A stretch of DNA of 64,000 bases from an uncultured Clostridium sp. Its GTDB lineage: Bacteria > Bacillota > Clostridia > TANB77 > CAG-508. The notes under the pieces were generated by a model, which worked only from the letters and a program-made list of their open reading frames with translations, was not told the DNA's origin and did not search any database. Of this stretch, positions 25,278-34,729 are shown in pieces. Both the position numbers and the translations under genes were made by a program. Position 1 is the first letter of the stretch. The number at the start of each line of letters is the position of its first letter. The DNA lies in contig USEX01000003.1 in the NCBI GenBank assembly GCA_900553755.1, forward strand, positions 1 to 64,000. The letters run 5' to 3'.

Positions 25278-27086
25278 TTATTTTCTTGCTGCTTTTTCTC
25301 TATCTTTATTGTTTAATATAATTTTTCTTAATCTTATATTTTTTGGTGTTACTTCAACAAGTTCGTCCTCAGCTATAAATTCAATAGCTTTTTCTAGTGA
25401 TAATTGAATTGGTGGAACCAATCTTAATGCATCATCAGATCCTGAAGCTCTTGTGTTTGTAAGGTGCTTTTCTTTACAAACGTTTATAGAAATATCTTCA
25501 TTTCTAGAGTTTACACCAACTATCATTCCTTCATATACGTCTACACCAGGACCTATAAATAATTCTCCTCTTAATTGTGCATTGTATAATCCATAAGTGA
25601 TTGATGTTCCTTGTTCGAATGCGACCAAAACTCCTCTTGTTCTTGCTTGGATATCTCCTTTGTATGGCTCATAGCAATCGAATATTGAGTTCATTGTTCC
25701 AGTTCCTTTTGTATCTGTTAGGAATTCTGTTCTATAACCAATTAATCCACGTGCTGGAATCTTGAATTCTATTTTTGTATGTCCAGCTTCAGCTGGTTCC
25801 ATATTCTTCATTTCAGCTTTACGTCTTCCTAATTTTTCTATAACTGTTCCAATTGCATCATCTGGTACATTTACAACTAAATCTTCTATTGGCTCACATT
25901 TTACGCCATCGATTTCTTTGTAAATAACCTTTGGACGAGATACTAAAAGTTCATATCCTTCTCTTCTCATTTCCTCTATTAATATTGATAAATGTAATTC
26001 TCCACGTCCACAAACCTCAAAACTATCTGGAGAAGCTGTTTCTTTAACACGTAAACTTACATTTCTCTCTAGTTCTTTGAATAATCTATCTCTAATATGT
26101 CTTGATGTAATGAACTCTCCTTCTTTACCAGCAAAAGGTCCGTTATTTACACTAAATGTCATAGATACTGTTGGTTCATCTATATTTACAAATGGTATTT
26201 TTTCTGGATTTGCTAAATCACAAATTGTATCTCCAATGCTTATATCTGGAATACCTGATATAGCAACTATATCACCCGCATCAACTTCTTCTATTTCAAC
26301 TCTTTTTAATCCCATGTATGTGAATAATTTAGCAATTTTGCCTTGTGCATTTTTATCTTGTTTACAAATTGAAACTGGCATTCCATTTTTTATCTTACCA
26401 CGTTCAACTCTACCAACTGCAATTCTTCCTAAATAATCATCATAATCTATGTTTGATACTAGCATTTGCATTGTTCCATCCATATCACATGCTGGTGGCT
26501 CAATTTTATCTATTATTGTATCAAATATACATGTTACATTATCAGATTCATCTAACAAATTCATTTTTGCTATTCCATTTTTAGCAGATGCATAAATTAC
26601 AGGGAAGTCTAATTGTTCATCTGTAGCATCTAATTCTATAAATAATTCTATTACCTTATCCAATACTTTCTCTGGCTCTGCACCTGGTCTGTCTATTTTA
26701 TTTATTACTACTATTGGCTTTAAATTAAGTGCTAATGCTTTCTTTAAAACTTCTCTTGTTTGGGGCATTGGACCTTCAAAAGCATCTACTAATAATAAAA
26801 CACCATCAACAGTTTTTAATACACGCTCAACTTCGCCACCGAAATCAGCGTGACCTGGAGTATCAACTATATTAATTTTTACTCCATTATACATAACAGA
26901 TGTATTTTTTGAAAGAATTGTAATGCCTCTTTCCTTTTCAATATCTCCAGAATCCATTACTCTTTCTGCTACTTGTTCATTTTCTCTAAATACATGGCTT
27001 TGTTTTAACAAACAATCCACTAATGTAGTTTTTCCATGGTCAACGTGTGCTATTATTGCTATATTCCTTATATTCTTATTATTCAT
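25278..27086 (-). CDS. typA: Ribosome-associated GTPase TypA/BipA
   Basis: 602-residue translational GTPase related to EF-G that helps 50S assembly and stress adaptation. Seen: P-loop AHVDHGKTTL (residues 13-22), switch I RGITI, DTPGHADF, and NKIDRPGA for guanine specificity, then domains II, III and V and the TypA-specific C-terminal part with the RLVPPIQLSLE segment. Length is standard. It comes 16 bp after the S1-domain gene, in a run with the Cmk-PlsC fusion. Confidence 0.97.
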   Translation of the reverse strand: MNNKNIRNIAIIAHVDHGKTTLVDCLLKQSHVFRENEQVAERVMDSGDIEKERGITILSKNTSVMYNGVKINIVDTPGHADFGGEVERVLKTVDGVLLLVDAFEGPMPQTREVLKKALALNLKPIVVINKIDRPGAEPEKVLDKVIELFIELDATDEQLDFPVIYASAKNGIAKMNLLDESDNVTCIFDTIIDKIEPPACDMDGTMQMLVSNIDYDDYLGRIAVGRVERGKIKNGMPVSICKQDKNAQGKIAKLFTYMGLKRVEIEEVDAGDIVAISGIPDISIGDTICDLANPEKIPFVNIDEPTVSMTFSVNNGPFAGKEGEFITSRHIRDRLFKELERNVSLRVKETASPDSFEVCGRGELHLSILIEEMRREGYELLVSRPKVIYKEIDGVKCEPIEDLVVNVPDDAIGTVIEKLGRRKAEMKNMEPAEAGHTKIEFKIPARGLIGYRTEFLTDTKGTGTMNSIFDCYEPYKGDIQARTRGVLVAFEQGTSITYGLYNAQLRGELFIGPGVDVYEGMIVGVNSRNEDISINVCKEKHLTNTRASGSDDALRLVPPIQLSLEKAIEFIAEDELVEVTPKNIRLRKIILNNKDREKAARK

Positions 27087-27102
27087 TTTATATCTTCCCC
27101 TC

Positions 27103-28197
27103 TTAGTCTTCTTTATATTCTTGGTTTGTTCCCTCTAACTCTCTTACAGATAATTCTATTTTTTGATGTTCTGTATCTACATCTATGATTTTGGCATTCA
27201 CCTTTTGCCCTATTCTTAGCTCTTCTTCAGGCTTTGAAATTTTTCTTTCACATATTTGAGATATATGAATTAATCCTTCTACACCTTTTTCTATTTCAGC
27301 AAAAGCTCCAAAAGGCATCAATTTAGAGATTTTTACTTTTACTACATCCCCAATCTTGTATTTCTCTTCCACTTTTTTCCATGGGTTAGGGCCTTTCTTT
27401 TCGTATGATAATTTAAATCTTCTATTTTCCTTATCTACTTCTTTTATTCTTACATCTATTTCTTGTCCAACTTCTAATATATCTCTTGGGTTTTCATTTC
27501 TTCCCCATGTTATTTCTGAAATGTGTAATAGCCCTTGGAATCCCCCAATATCAACAAATGCTCCATAGTCACTTAAACTTGTAACTATTCCCTTATACTT
27601 TTTATCTACTTCTATTTCATTCCAGAATTTATCTGCTTTTTCTTTTTTCTCTGTTTCTACTACATCTTTGATAGAGCCAATAACTTTTCTATTTGTATTT
27701 TCTATTATCTTAAATCTTACTTTTTGGCCTTTTATATCATTTGGATTCTCTTCTCTTCCTATATCTGACAATGATAAGGGAATAAATACTCTTATCAAAC
27801 CTTTATAGTTTATTATTAATCCCTTATCTGTTACTTTATCTACTATTTCTTCAAATATTTCATTATTATTTACTTTTTGCTCAAATTCTGTTTTCACATC
27901 CTTTAACATCGCCTTTTTGTAAGACATTAAAACATTGCCTTGTCCATCATTTAATTTTATAATATTTGCTTTTATTTTATCTCCAGGCTTAAAATTTTCC
28001 ATTGGATTTGCATTTGCATCATTTGAATATTCCTTTTTAGGGATTATTCCGTCTGCTTTATACCCAATGTCTACAAAAATTTCGCCATTATTATTTATAT
28101 TTATTATTGTTCCCGTTATAGTTGAACCTACTTTTATCTTCTTAAAAGATTGATTTAATATATCTTCAAAAGTCACATTTTCTTCGTAATTTTCCAT
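27103..28197 (-). CDS. S1-domain RNA-binding protein (ribosomal protein S1-like)
   Basis: 364 residues comprising four S1 repeats, each with G-x-[VI]-x20-35-[FY]-[VA]-[DE]-[IL]-G-x6-[LI]-[IL]: FVDIGYKADG (about 33), GLIRVFIPLS (about 130), AFVDIGGFQGLLH (about 215) and AFAEIEKGVEGLIH (about 300). The last two are the most canonical. In Clostridia such a protein lies after cmk, plsC and ispH; here ispH is missing and cmk-plsC is fused. It may assist initiation or RNA turnover rather than act as a full six-repeat S1. Confidence 0.9.
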   Translation of the reverse strand: MENYEENVTFEDILNQSFKKIKVGSTITGTIININNNGEIFVDIGYKADGIIPKKEYSNDANANPMENFKPGDKIKANIIKLNDGQGNVLMSYKKAMLKDVKTEFEQKVNNNEIFEEIVDKVTDKGLIINYKGLIRVFIPLSLSDIGREENPNDIKGQKVRFKIIENTNRKVIGSIKDVVETEKKEKADKFWNEIEVDKKYKGIVTSLSDYGAFVDIGGFQGLLHISEITWGRNENPRDILEVGQEIDVRIKEVDKENRRFKLSYEKKGPNPWKKVEEKYKIGDVVKVKISKLMPFGAFAEIEKGVEGLIHISQICERKISKPEEELRIGQKVNAKIIDVDTEHQKIELSVRELEGTNQEYKED

Positions 28198-28277
28198 ATA
28201 TACCCTTCATTCCAAAGTTTATTTTTTCTGGCCGCTTTTATTTAATAGTAGCCAGATTTCAACGTTTTTATTATACA

Positions 28278-29588
28278 TTATTTTCCAATGTTTGTCAACA
28301 TAATTATATTATCCATAATCTGTTTCGTAGCCTCATTTAGCTGATCCTTTTCTGGAATTTTATCTTTGTTTTGTGAAAAATCTAGTGGCTTTCCATAATT
28401 CAAGTAAACCTTTGAAAAAGGTTTAAAGCTTCCACTTATTCCTACTGGAACTACCCTTACTCCTGTTTTTAACGCCATATATGCAGCACCATTTTGTACC
28501 TTTGCACCTTTCTCAAGGCCTCTTCTAGTACCTTCTGGGAACAATCCTATGGTTTGCCCATTTTTCAAACATTTTATACATCTCTTCATAGCTTCCATAT
28601 CTCTCATTCCTCTTTTTATAGGAATAACATCAAATAAATGACCTATCCAGCTCAAAAAAGCGTTATTGAATAAATCTTCTTTTGCTATAAATATTATCCT
28701 TCTTTTGCTACTTACAACAAGTCCAACAGCATCCCATATATTCAAATGATTAGCACACACAATTGTTGGTTCATCCAATGGTAGATTTTCTTCGTTAATT
28801 TTTTCTATCCTAAACACAATTCTATAAAATCCATACAATATCCCTTTAACTACTGCTCTTACAAATTTCTTCCATGGAGTTTCTGGTCTAATTCTATAAA
28901 TCTTAGCTTCTTTTTTCTTATCTTTTAATTTTTTATCTATGAGTTTAGAAATTTCTTTTTCTACTTGCTTAATGCTCATATTGGTAGAATCTATCACATG
29001 TGCTCCTGGTGCCACTTTTAAAGCCCCATATTCTTTTTCTTTATCTATTTTATCTCTTTTTCTGATGTTTTCTAAAACCTCTTCATAAGACATATCTATG
29101 CCTTTTTCTTGGTTTTGCTTATATCTTCTTTTTGCTCTTTCTCCATCATCAGCGTCCAAATATATCTTAATATCCGCTGTAGGAAATACTACTGTACAAA
29201 TGTCTCTGCCTTCCATTATAGTATCTTGCCCTTGAGCCATTTTTCTTTGAAGCCTTGCCATCTCTAACCTTATTTGTTTTATGCTAGATACTTGCGAAAC
29301 ATTTTGTGATACTTCTTTCCCTCTTATCTCTTCTGACACATCTTCTCCATCTAAGAAAACATGCAAATTTCCATCTATGTTTTTCATTTCTATATTAATA
29401 TCTTGAAGCATCTTAGCAATTTTCTCTTCATCATCTAATTGTATATTTTTTCTTAGCATTTCTAGAGTTACACATCTATAAGTTGCGCCTGTATCTATAT
29501 TTAAAAGATTATATTTTTTTGCCAGCCTCTTCGTTACAGTTCCTTTACCTGTTCCTGATGGTCCATCAATTCCTACTATAAATGACAT
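28278..29588 (-). CDS. Fusion of cytidylate kinase and PlsC acyltransferase
   Basis: 436 residues joining two enzymes. Residues 1-215 are CMP/dCMP kinase: P-loop GPSGTGKG (9-16), DTGATYR, and the CMP site EGRDICTVVFP (about 126-136). After a basic linker (about 215-245), residues 245-420 are a PlsC domain with catalytic NHLNIWD (N280, H281, D286) and FPEGTR (350-355). The kinase feeds CTP/dCTP pools and the acyltransferase makes phosphatidic acid, a substrate for CDP-diacylglycerol synthesis. In most Clostridia these are adjacent separate genes. Both halves look intact, with no stop or internal ribosome site at the junction. Confidence 0.93.
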   Translation of the reverse strand: MSFIVGIDGPSGTGKGTVTKRLAKKYNLLNIDTGATYRCVTLEMLRKNIQLDDEEKIAKMLQDINIEMKNIDGNLHVFLDGEDVSEEIRGKEVSQNVSQVSSIKQIRLEMARLQRKMAQGQDTIMEGRDICTVVFPTADIKIYLDADDGERAKRRYKQNQEKGIDMSYEEVLENIRKRDKIDKEKEYGALKVAPGAHVIDSTNMSIKQVEKEISKLIDKKLKDKKKEAKIYRIRPETPWKKFVRAVVKGILYGFYRIVFRIEKINEENLPLDEPTIVCANHLNIWDAVGLVVSSKRRIIFIAKEDLFNNAFLSWIGHLFDVIPIKRGMRDMEAMKRCIKCLKNGQTIGLFPEGTRRGLEKGAKVQNGAAYMALKTGVRVVPVGISGSFKPFSKVYLNYGKPLDFSQNKDKIPEKDQLNEATKQIMDNIIMLTNIGK

Positions 29589-29607
29589 AATTTTTTCCTC
29601 CCTTGTT

Positions 29608-30486
29608 TTAGCTTTTTAAAGAATTAAAATGTATTCCCTTCGCCACTAAATCTATTTTTACAACATTCATAGCTGTTTGTTTTTCTATTTCTTTTTTTGT
29701 TTTCTCTCTAAAAGTTTTTAAAGTTTTTATTATATTATTTCCATAGTTTAGCACAGCCTCCATGTATATAGATATTCCGTCCCCATAGTTTTCTACTCTA
29801 GTTCTTGTAACACTGTATATTTCAGGCATTCTGTTTGCTACATTTTCTGCTATTTGTCTAAATACGCTATCAGATATAGTAAACTTTCCTAAATAGCTAA
29901 ATGTTGGTCTTATCATAGATTTCTCTGATATATATGGATTTTCTCCCATTCCTTTTGATTTAAATATTTGCAATGGATCTAATAAATATCCAGAAAAGTC
30001 TTTTTTTATCTCAAAGGTTGGCACTGGTATAACATGTTTTCCCTGTGTAACACGTATGTTTCTAGCTTTTTCCATTTCTTCTTCAGTTGCCACATCATTT
30101 ATATATATTGTTTTCTCAAATGGTGGTAAATCCAGATTTTCTCTTATCTTTTCCACCATTTTATCAGATGTGCCTAATACCAATAAGCTATCTGGCTTAT
30201 ATTTTTTAAATGCTTTTTTCATTTCATCCTGCTCTTTTTTCTCTAGAAAAAGTGCATGCTTTACAGTCTCGATTTTAGTAGGCGCTTTTTTAGCCGAAGT
30301 ACCAGCAAGCACTTCGTTTTCATTAATAAATAAACCATCGTCTATTATATAATGAATATCGTTTGTACTAGCTACAAGCTGAGCTCTATAGCTTTTTCCT
30401 GTTCCCGATGGTCCTACAAAAGCATAAATTTTCATTTTATGTTCTTCAGATTTATTGTTATTTGGTATTTTTAATTTAATATACAT
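29608..30486 (-). CDS. P-loop protein with Asp23-like C-terminal domain
   Basis: About 292 residues. An N-terminal Walker A, FVGPSGTGKSYRAQ, follows a short leader, with DDGLFI nearby; a LLVLGTSDKM strand suggests a nucleotide-binding fold. The last 110 residues resemble the Asp23 (alkaline shock protein) family: ISDSVFRQIAENVA then a beta strand pair and AVLNYGNNI. I know no named family with this pairing. The start is uncertain: the ATG at 30486 has GGAAGG six bases upstream and overlaps the previous gene, while the ATG at 30435 places the P-loop right at the N-terminus. It sits in the operon between the GT39-like gene and cmk-plsC. Confidence 0.75.
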   Translation of the reverse strand: MYIKLKIPNNNKSEEHKMKIYAFVGPSGTGKSYRAQLVASTNDIHYIIDDGLFINENEVLAGTSAKKAPTKIETVKHALFLEKKEQDEMKKAFKKYKPDSLLVLGTSDKMVEKIRENLDLPPFEKTIYINDVATEEEMEKARNIRVTQGKHVIPVPTFEIKKDFSGYLLDPLQIFKSKGMGENPYISEKSMIRPTFSYLGKFTISDSVFRQIAENVANRMPEIYSVTRTRVENYGDGISIYMEAVLNYGNNIIKTLKTFREKTKKEIEKQTAMNVVKIDLVAKGIHFNSLKS

Positions 30487-32029
30487 ATACAACCTTCCCT
30501 GCATTTAAATTTTGCATTAATTCATCTTTAGAATAATTATATTTTGCCTTGATTTGGCTAATTATACTGTCTGAGTCTACTCCCTCATTGAAAACTAAAA
30601 CTATACCTTTAGACATATCTTTATCTTTCATAACATTTTCAATATTTTCAATACTTGCGTTGCTACTTCTCATAATATAAGAATCTTCAAACTCTGTGAA
30701 TAAATATATATCATCTAAGAATCTTAAATTATTCTCATTTATTATATACATAGCTGGCAAATCTGATTTTTCTGCTATTCTTTCAGCTAAATGATTCATT
30801 TTTGTGAATGTGAAGTCTAATTTTGTTTTTGTTACAATTGGGCTTACGATAACTATTACAAAAGTTAATATAGTTACTAACATCGCATCTTTTTCTTTCA
30901 ATATATTTTTATATAATATGTAAAATGTATAAATCAACCATATTGTAGATACTGATACTATTGGCATGAAATATCTTAACTCTTTATATGGAGACATTTT
31001 AGCTACTAATAGAAAGTATATTATAGATGGAACAAAAATAAGATTTATTATTTTATCTTTTCCCTCTAAATTTTTAGCTTTTTGCTTTAATATTATATAT
31101 ATCAAAATCAAAAGAAGTCCTAAGTTATTTGCAGCACCCTTTTGTAATATGTAGAAACACTGCCCAGCGTCCACAAAAAGTGAATCTAAATTAAACAAAT
31201 TGCTTTTTGCTCCAGCTCCTCTGTATCCTCCAAACATATGGTATAAAGAGTATGGGAATATTGCCAATGATAACCCTGCAGCAATTGCAAAAGTTGCTAC
31301 ATATTTTGCCAAATTTTTATATTGTTTTTTCTTTATATATTTTACTGCAAACATCACAAATAATACAAACATATACATGATTGTATAATAATGTGTAAGT
31401 GACGCCAATAGTGCTGTTGTTCCTATAAAAATAAGGTCATTTAGCTTTAACTCTTCTTTATCAAAAATCTTCATGTGTGCATATGTAATCATTAATATGA
31501 AAAGATTAGTCAATTCATACATTCTTATGTACGCAGTTGTATCTAAAGCTCCTATTGTTAATCCAGTTATCAATGTTGCAAATAATGCTAAAATTTGATT
31601 TTTGAAAAGCTTGCTGCAAATCAAATATATAAATATACTTGAAAATACAAAGATAACTATATTTAATATAATTCCCGTCCATTTAGTAAAACTATCTATT
31701 GTAAAGCTTGCCGCTATTCTTAGTAGCAAATAATAAAGTGGTGGATGAACATCATTTTTCTGATTCTCATATACTGCTCTAAAATCAAATTTTTCATCCT
31801 CATTTACTGATAAATAATCTATATAATATTTTTTATTATGCCAATTATCATAAAAATCACTATTATCTGTAATATCTATTTTATCATAATTCATTAAAGC
31901 ATATGAATATGCTTCATCTATATGAAAATATTCTTTTCTATTTCCTACATAAATTCTTACAATTACTTGTAGCAATATTATTAATACCATGCAAATTACT
32001 ACAGTACTTTTCTTCAATTTGTTTTCCAT
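30476..32029 (-). CDS. GT39/ArnT-like membrane glycosyltransferase
   Basis: 517 residues with about eleven membrane helices. The first extracytoplasmic loop carries the catalytic-type acidic pair in HIDEAYS (about residue 37) and DVHPPLYY (about residue 92), the pattern of GT-C enzymes that use polyprenyl-phosphate sugars (PMT/ArnT family). Acceptor and sugar are unknown; a cell-surface glycan or protein is likely. A TAGGAGG site precedes the ATG. The 3' end overlaps the P-loop/Asp23 gene. Confidence 0.85.
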   Translation of the reverse strand: MENKLKKSTVVICMVLIILLQVIVRIYVGNRKEYFHIDEAYSYALMNYDKIDITDNSDFYDNWHNKKYYIDYLSVNEDEKFDFRAVYENQKNDVHPPLYYLLLRIAASFTIDSFTKWTGIILNIVIFVFSSIFIYLICSKLFKNQILALFATLITGLTIGALDTTAYIRMYELTNLFILMITYAHMKIFDKEELKLNDLIFIGTTALLASLTHYYTIMYMFVLFVMFAVKYIKKKQYKNLAKYVATFAIAAGLSLAIFPYSLYHMFGGYRGAGAKSNLFNLDSLFVDAGQCFYILQKGAANNLGLLLILIYIILKQKAKNLEGKDKIINLIFVPSIIYFLLVAKMSPYKELRYFMPIVSVSTIWLIYTFYILYKNILKEKDAMLVTILTFVIVIVSPIVTKTKLDFTFTKMNHLAERIAEKSDLPAMYIINENNLRFLDDIYLFTEFEDSYIMRSSNASIENIENVMKDKDMSKGIVLVFNEGVDSDSIISQIKAKYNYSKDELMQNLNAGKVVYVY

Positions 32030-32103
32030 TGTATCCTCCTAAAATTATTTTGCATACTGATTTTATCATATAATAGCAATAATGTCACTATTTTGAGTGC
32101 ATA

Positions 32104-32131
32104 AAGAAAAAACAACCTAATAGGTTGTTTT
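32104..32131 (-). terminator. Terminator after the pilin/FGE-like gene
   Basis: Perfect 11-bp hairpin (32109-32119 with 32121-32131) with T-rich sequence after it on the minus strand (six T). It falls 22 bases past the restored stop at 32153. Confidence 0.8.
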
Positions 32132-32152
32132 AATAATTAAATTTAAGTCCCA

Positions 32153-32290
32153 CTATTTTATCATTAAAGTAGGGCGAGAGCCAAACTCCGCTGCCTCCAC
32201 TATTGGCGTACTACCGTAGTGGACGGGCACTCGCCGGACTGCTCGAGCCACTATATGTATATCTACCACCTCTGCCAGTACGGCTATCTG
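32153..32290 (-). other. GC-rich variable-region-like 3' segment
   Basis: By hand count 32161-32340 is 96/180 GC (53%), against about 33% just upstream at 32401-32460. The segment encodes RGGRYTYSGSSSPAS, then (restored) ARHYGSTPIVEAAEF and GSRPTLMIK. This layout, variable positions ahead of a fixed GSRP end, resembles diversity-generating retroelement variable regions in FGE-like targets. No template repeat or reverse transcriptase is in the window. Confidence 0.45.
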
Positions 32291-33419
32291 TGCCGCTCAT
32301 CTCCTGAGTCCATTCTTGGCAATTTCCGGCTAAGTCGTATATGTTATTCGCTTTCCATGCTTCATTTGAACCAGTAGCTTTCTTTACTGCACTACCATTT
32401 GCATTTTTCTCATAATTTCCTGTATTTGCCGGCGATATTGAATCTTTATAATTTCCCCATGCTGTAGAATTAGTTATACTTTTTTTCTCTCCTTTTTTAG
32501 ATATAAAATCACATGCTAAGTCCCACTGGATCCCCCAGATCATCCTGCTTTCTACTTCATCACTTGCATTTAACATTGTACATTTTTTGTATAAATTATA
32601 CCAGTTTGTATTTGTTAATGTTGTTTTTTCTTTTTGTACCCCTTCATTTGATAGTTCATATCTTCCTATATAAAATCCTCCATATTTTTTTATGCTATTT
32701 ATCATATTTATATAATCACTTGTAAGTGTTTCAGCCATTATCTTTGTACTATCAAATCCTAATACTGTTTTATAATACTCTTCTGTTTTATCATATTTTA
32801 CTACTATGTCAGGCTCTCTATAACTTGTCGCATTTGGTGTACTTCTTGATATAGTTACTGTATCTCCTGTTCTTCCTATAGTTACCTAATTTGTATACAT
32901 TTTTGTTGTAACTCCTACATCTCCTGATAAAGCTATTCCATTATTCGAAGTCACATACATACTTGAAAGTACACTTGCTTCCACTGGCACCCAAACCCAT
33001 TCATTTCCTGCATCATCTTTTATTACTAGTCCATGGTCTACTGAATCTTGTGTTGGGGCAGAGTTTCCATTTCCCCATTTTGCATCTCCTGCGTCTATTG
33101 GAGTATATCCTCCAGGGATTACTGGATTATTGGTTCCAGGTTTTTTCCCATTTATCGTTCCATTCTCTTCGGCTTTCGTATTAACTGGAACTTTTGCTAT
33201 TCCACTCTCTTTTCCATTTTTATCAACCCAGTCAGCTAAATCGTTAAAGTATTTTTCTTCCTTCGTGTCTTGAGAGGCATAATCATTTACAGCTGTTTTT
33301 GCTCTTTTCATTATTCCTCCATTGTCTATTGTTAGGCTTAAAGTTACTCCAGCTATAATTATTAGCACTACTATTGTTACCACTAAGGCAACCAATGTGA
33401 TTCCATTTTCTTTTTTCAT
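32153..33419 (-). pseudogene. Pilin-anchored FGE/SUMF1-like surface protein, broken (amber stop and frameshift)
   Basis: A type IV pilin-like N-terminus (MKKENGITLVALVVTIVVLI, then a hydrophobic helix) leads into WVWVPV and KYGGFYIGRYE, then NIYDLAGNCQEW, the conserved core of formylglycine-generating-enzyme-like (C-type-lectin fold) proteins. The frame is cut by TAG at 32886-32888, after which coding sense continues in the same frame. A second lesion, one extra base at 32221/32222, shifts the end so that a TAG occurs at 32211; removing it restores a tail reading FGSRPTLMIK and stop at 32153. Restored length is 421 residues. AAGGAGG precedes the ATG. Export and surface display are likely if repaired. 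Confidence 0.8.
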
Positions 33420-33467
33420 TCTTTTATTTCCTCCTTTTCATTGGTTTTCTCATTTCAAATATTGCTT

Positions 33468-34703
33468 TTATGCAACATCCTTAATTTTTATATCTCTAAC
33501 GTGGTCTATTTTCTCCCATTTTGTGTCTCTTATAAATAAACATTTAAAGTTAATTAATAGCCATGATCCTAGGAATAATGGGTATAAAACCAATCCTTTT
33601 ATCATTGGCTTTATTGGTCTTTTATCCAACCACATTATTATTATTCCAACAAATATTGGTAGTAAAAATGTTGGTAATAAATATCTAATACAATTTACAA
33701 TTAAATCTGGTGTAGACATTCCACCAAGTATATACATAACAAAGTTAATTATTACTAATACACCTGTTAATATAAACATTGGTATACTTCCTATCATATA
33801 TAAAAGTCCATCAAAATTCATCACTGTTTTATGTTCTTTTACAGCTACTGCTAATGGTTTTGTATATTCGCTTAAGCATTGAATATGTCCAACAGTCCAT
33901 CTAGATCTTTGTGACCAAGATTGTTTAAATCCTACTGGCTGTTCATCATAAACTATTGCATCTACTGCCCAGCCAACTTTCTTACCTTTTATAATTGTTT
34001 TTAACGAGAATTCTATATCCTCAGTTAAAGTTTTTGTATTCCAGCCTGTTGGCTTTATTACATCAAACTTAACCATAAATCCTGTACCATTTAATAGTGC
34101 AGATAAGCCTAAATTATACCTTGCTAAATGGTAGAATCTATGCATTGTCCAGTAAAATATTGCGTATCCTGCTGAAACCCAGCTATCTGCAGGGTTCTTG
34201 ATATCTCTGTATCCTTGAACAACTTCTTCGCCTTGACATAATTTTTTGTTCATTGCTTTTGTAAAGTTAACATCAACAATGTTATCAGCATCAAATACAA
34301 AGAATGCATCATAATCAGCATTTTCTTCAATTTTTTGTTTTAAAAACCATTGCAAAGCAGCACCTTTAGTTTGTTTTGCTGGGTCTTCTTCATGTCTTTC
34401 TAATACTATCGCTCCTGCTTCTTTTGCAATTTTTACAGTATTATCTGTACAGTTATCAGCTATTACATAAATATCTAATAACTCTTTAGGATAATCCTGA
34501 TTTTTTAAACTTTCTATTAAATTTCCTATTACAGCTTCTTCATTGTGTGCAGGCAAAATAGCCATAAACTTGTGATTTTTATCCACAAGTAATGGCTTAT
34601 CTTTTAATTTTACTAACGAACAAATACTAACAACTAATTGGTATAACCAATATATAGTTATTATCCAGACAATTGCCTGTTGTATAATATATAAATATTC
34701 CAT
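33468..34703 (-). CDS. Processive GT2 membrane glycosyltransferase
   Basis: 411 residues. One N-terminal helix, then a GT2 domain with AILPAHNEE, FVFDADN (D-x-D), LTEDIEF and the processivity motif QRSRW, followed by four C-terminal helices. This is the cellulose/hyaluronan-synthase-like layout, so it probably builds and exports a polysaccharide; the sugar is unknown. AGGAG precedes the ATG. It is 26 bp after pnp and 48 bp before the pilin/FGE-like gene, perhaps sharing a transcript. Confidence 0.88.
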   Translation of the reverse strand: MEYLYIIQQAIVWIITIYWLYQLVVSICSLVKLKDKPLLVDKNHKFMAILPAHNEEAVIGNLIESLKNQDYPKELLDIYVIADNCTDNTVKIAKEAGAIVLERHEEDPAKQTKGAALQWFLKQKIEENADYDAFFVFDADNIVDVNFTKAMNKKLCQGEEVVQGYRDIKNPADSWVSAGYAIFYWTMHRFYHLARYNLGLSALLNGTGFMVKFDVIKPTGWNTKTLTEDIEFSLKTIIKGKKVGWAVDAIVYDEQPVGFKQSWSQRSRWTVGHIQCLSEYTKPLAVAVKEHKTVMNFDGLLYMIGSIPMFILTGVLVIINFVMYILGGMSTPDLIVNCIRYLLPTFLLPIFVGIIIMWLDKRPIKPMIKGLVLYPLFLGSWLLINFKCLFIRDTKWEKIDHVRDIKIKDVA

Positions 34704-34729
34704 TTATTTTTCTCCTAATATTATAAATA

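Noticed and set aside
32886..32888. Amber recoding (pyrrolysine or a new code) for the in-frame TAG
   Set aside because: TAG is the normal stop of smc and rpsK at their expected C-termini, and no PylT/PylS is present here.
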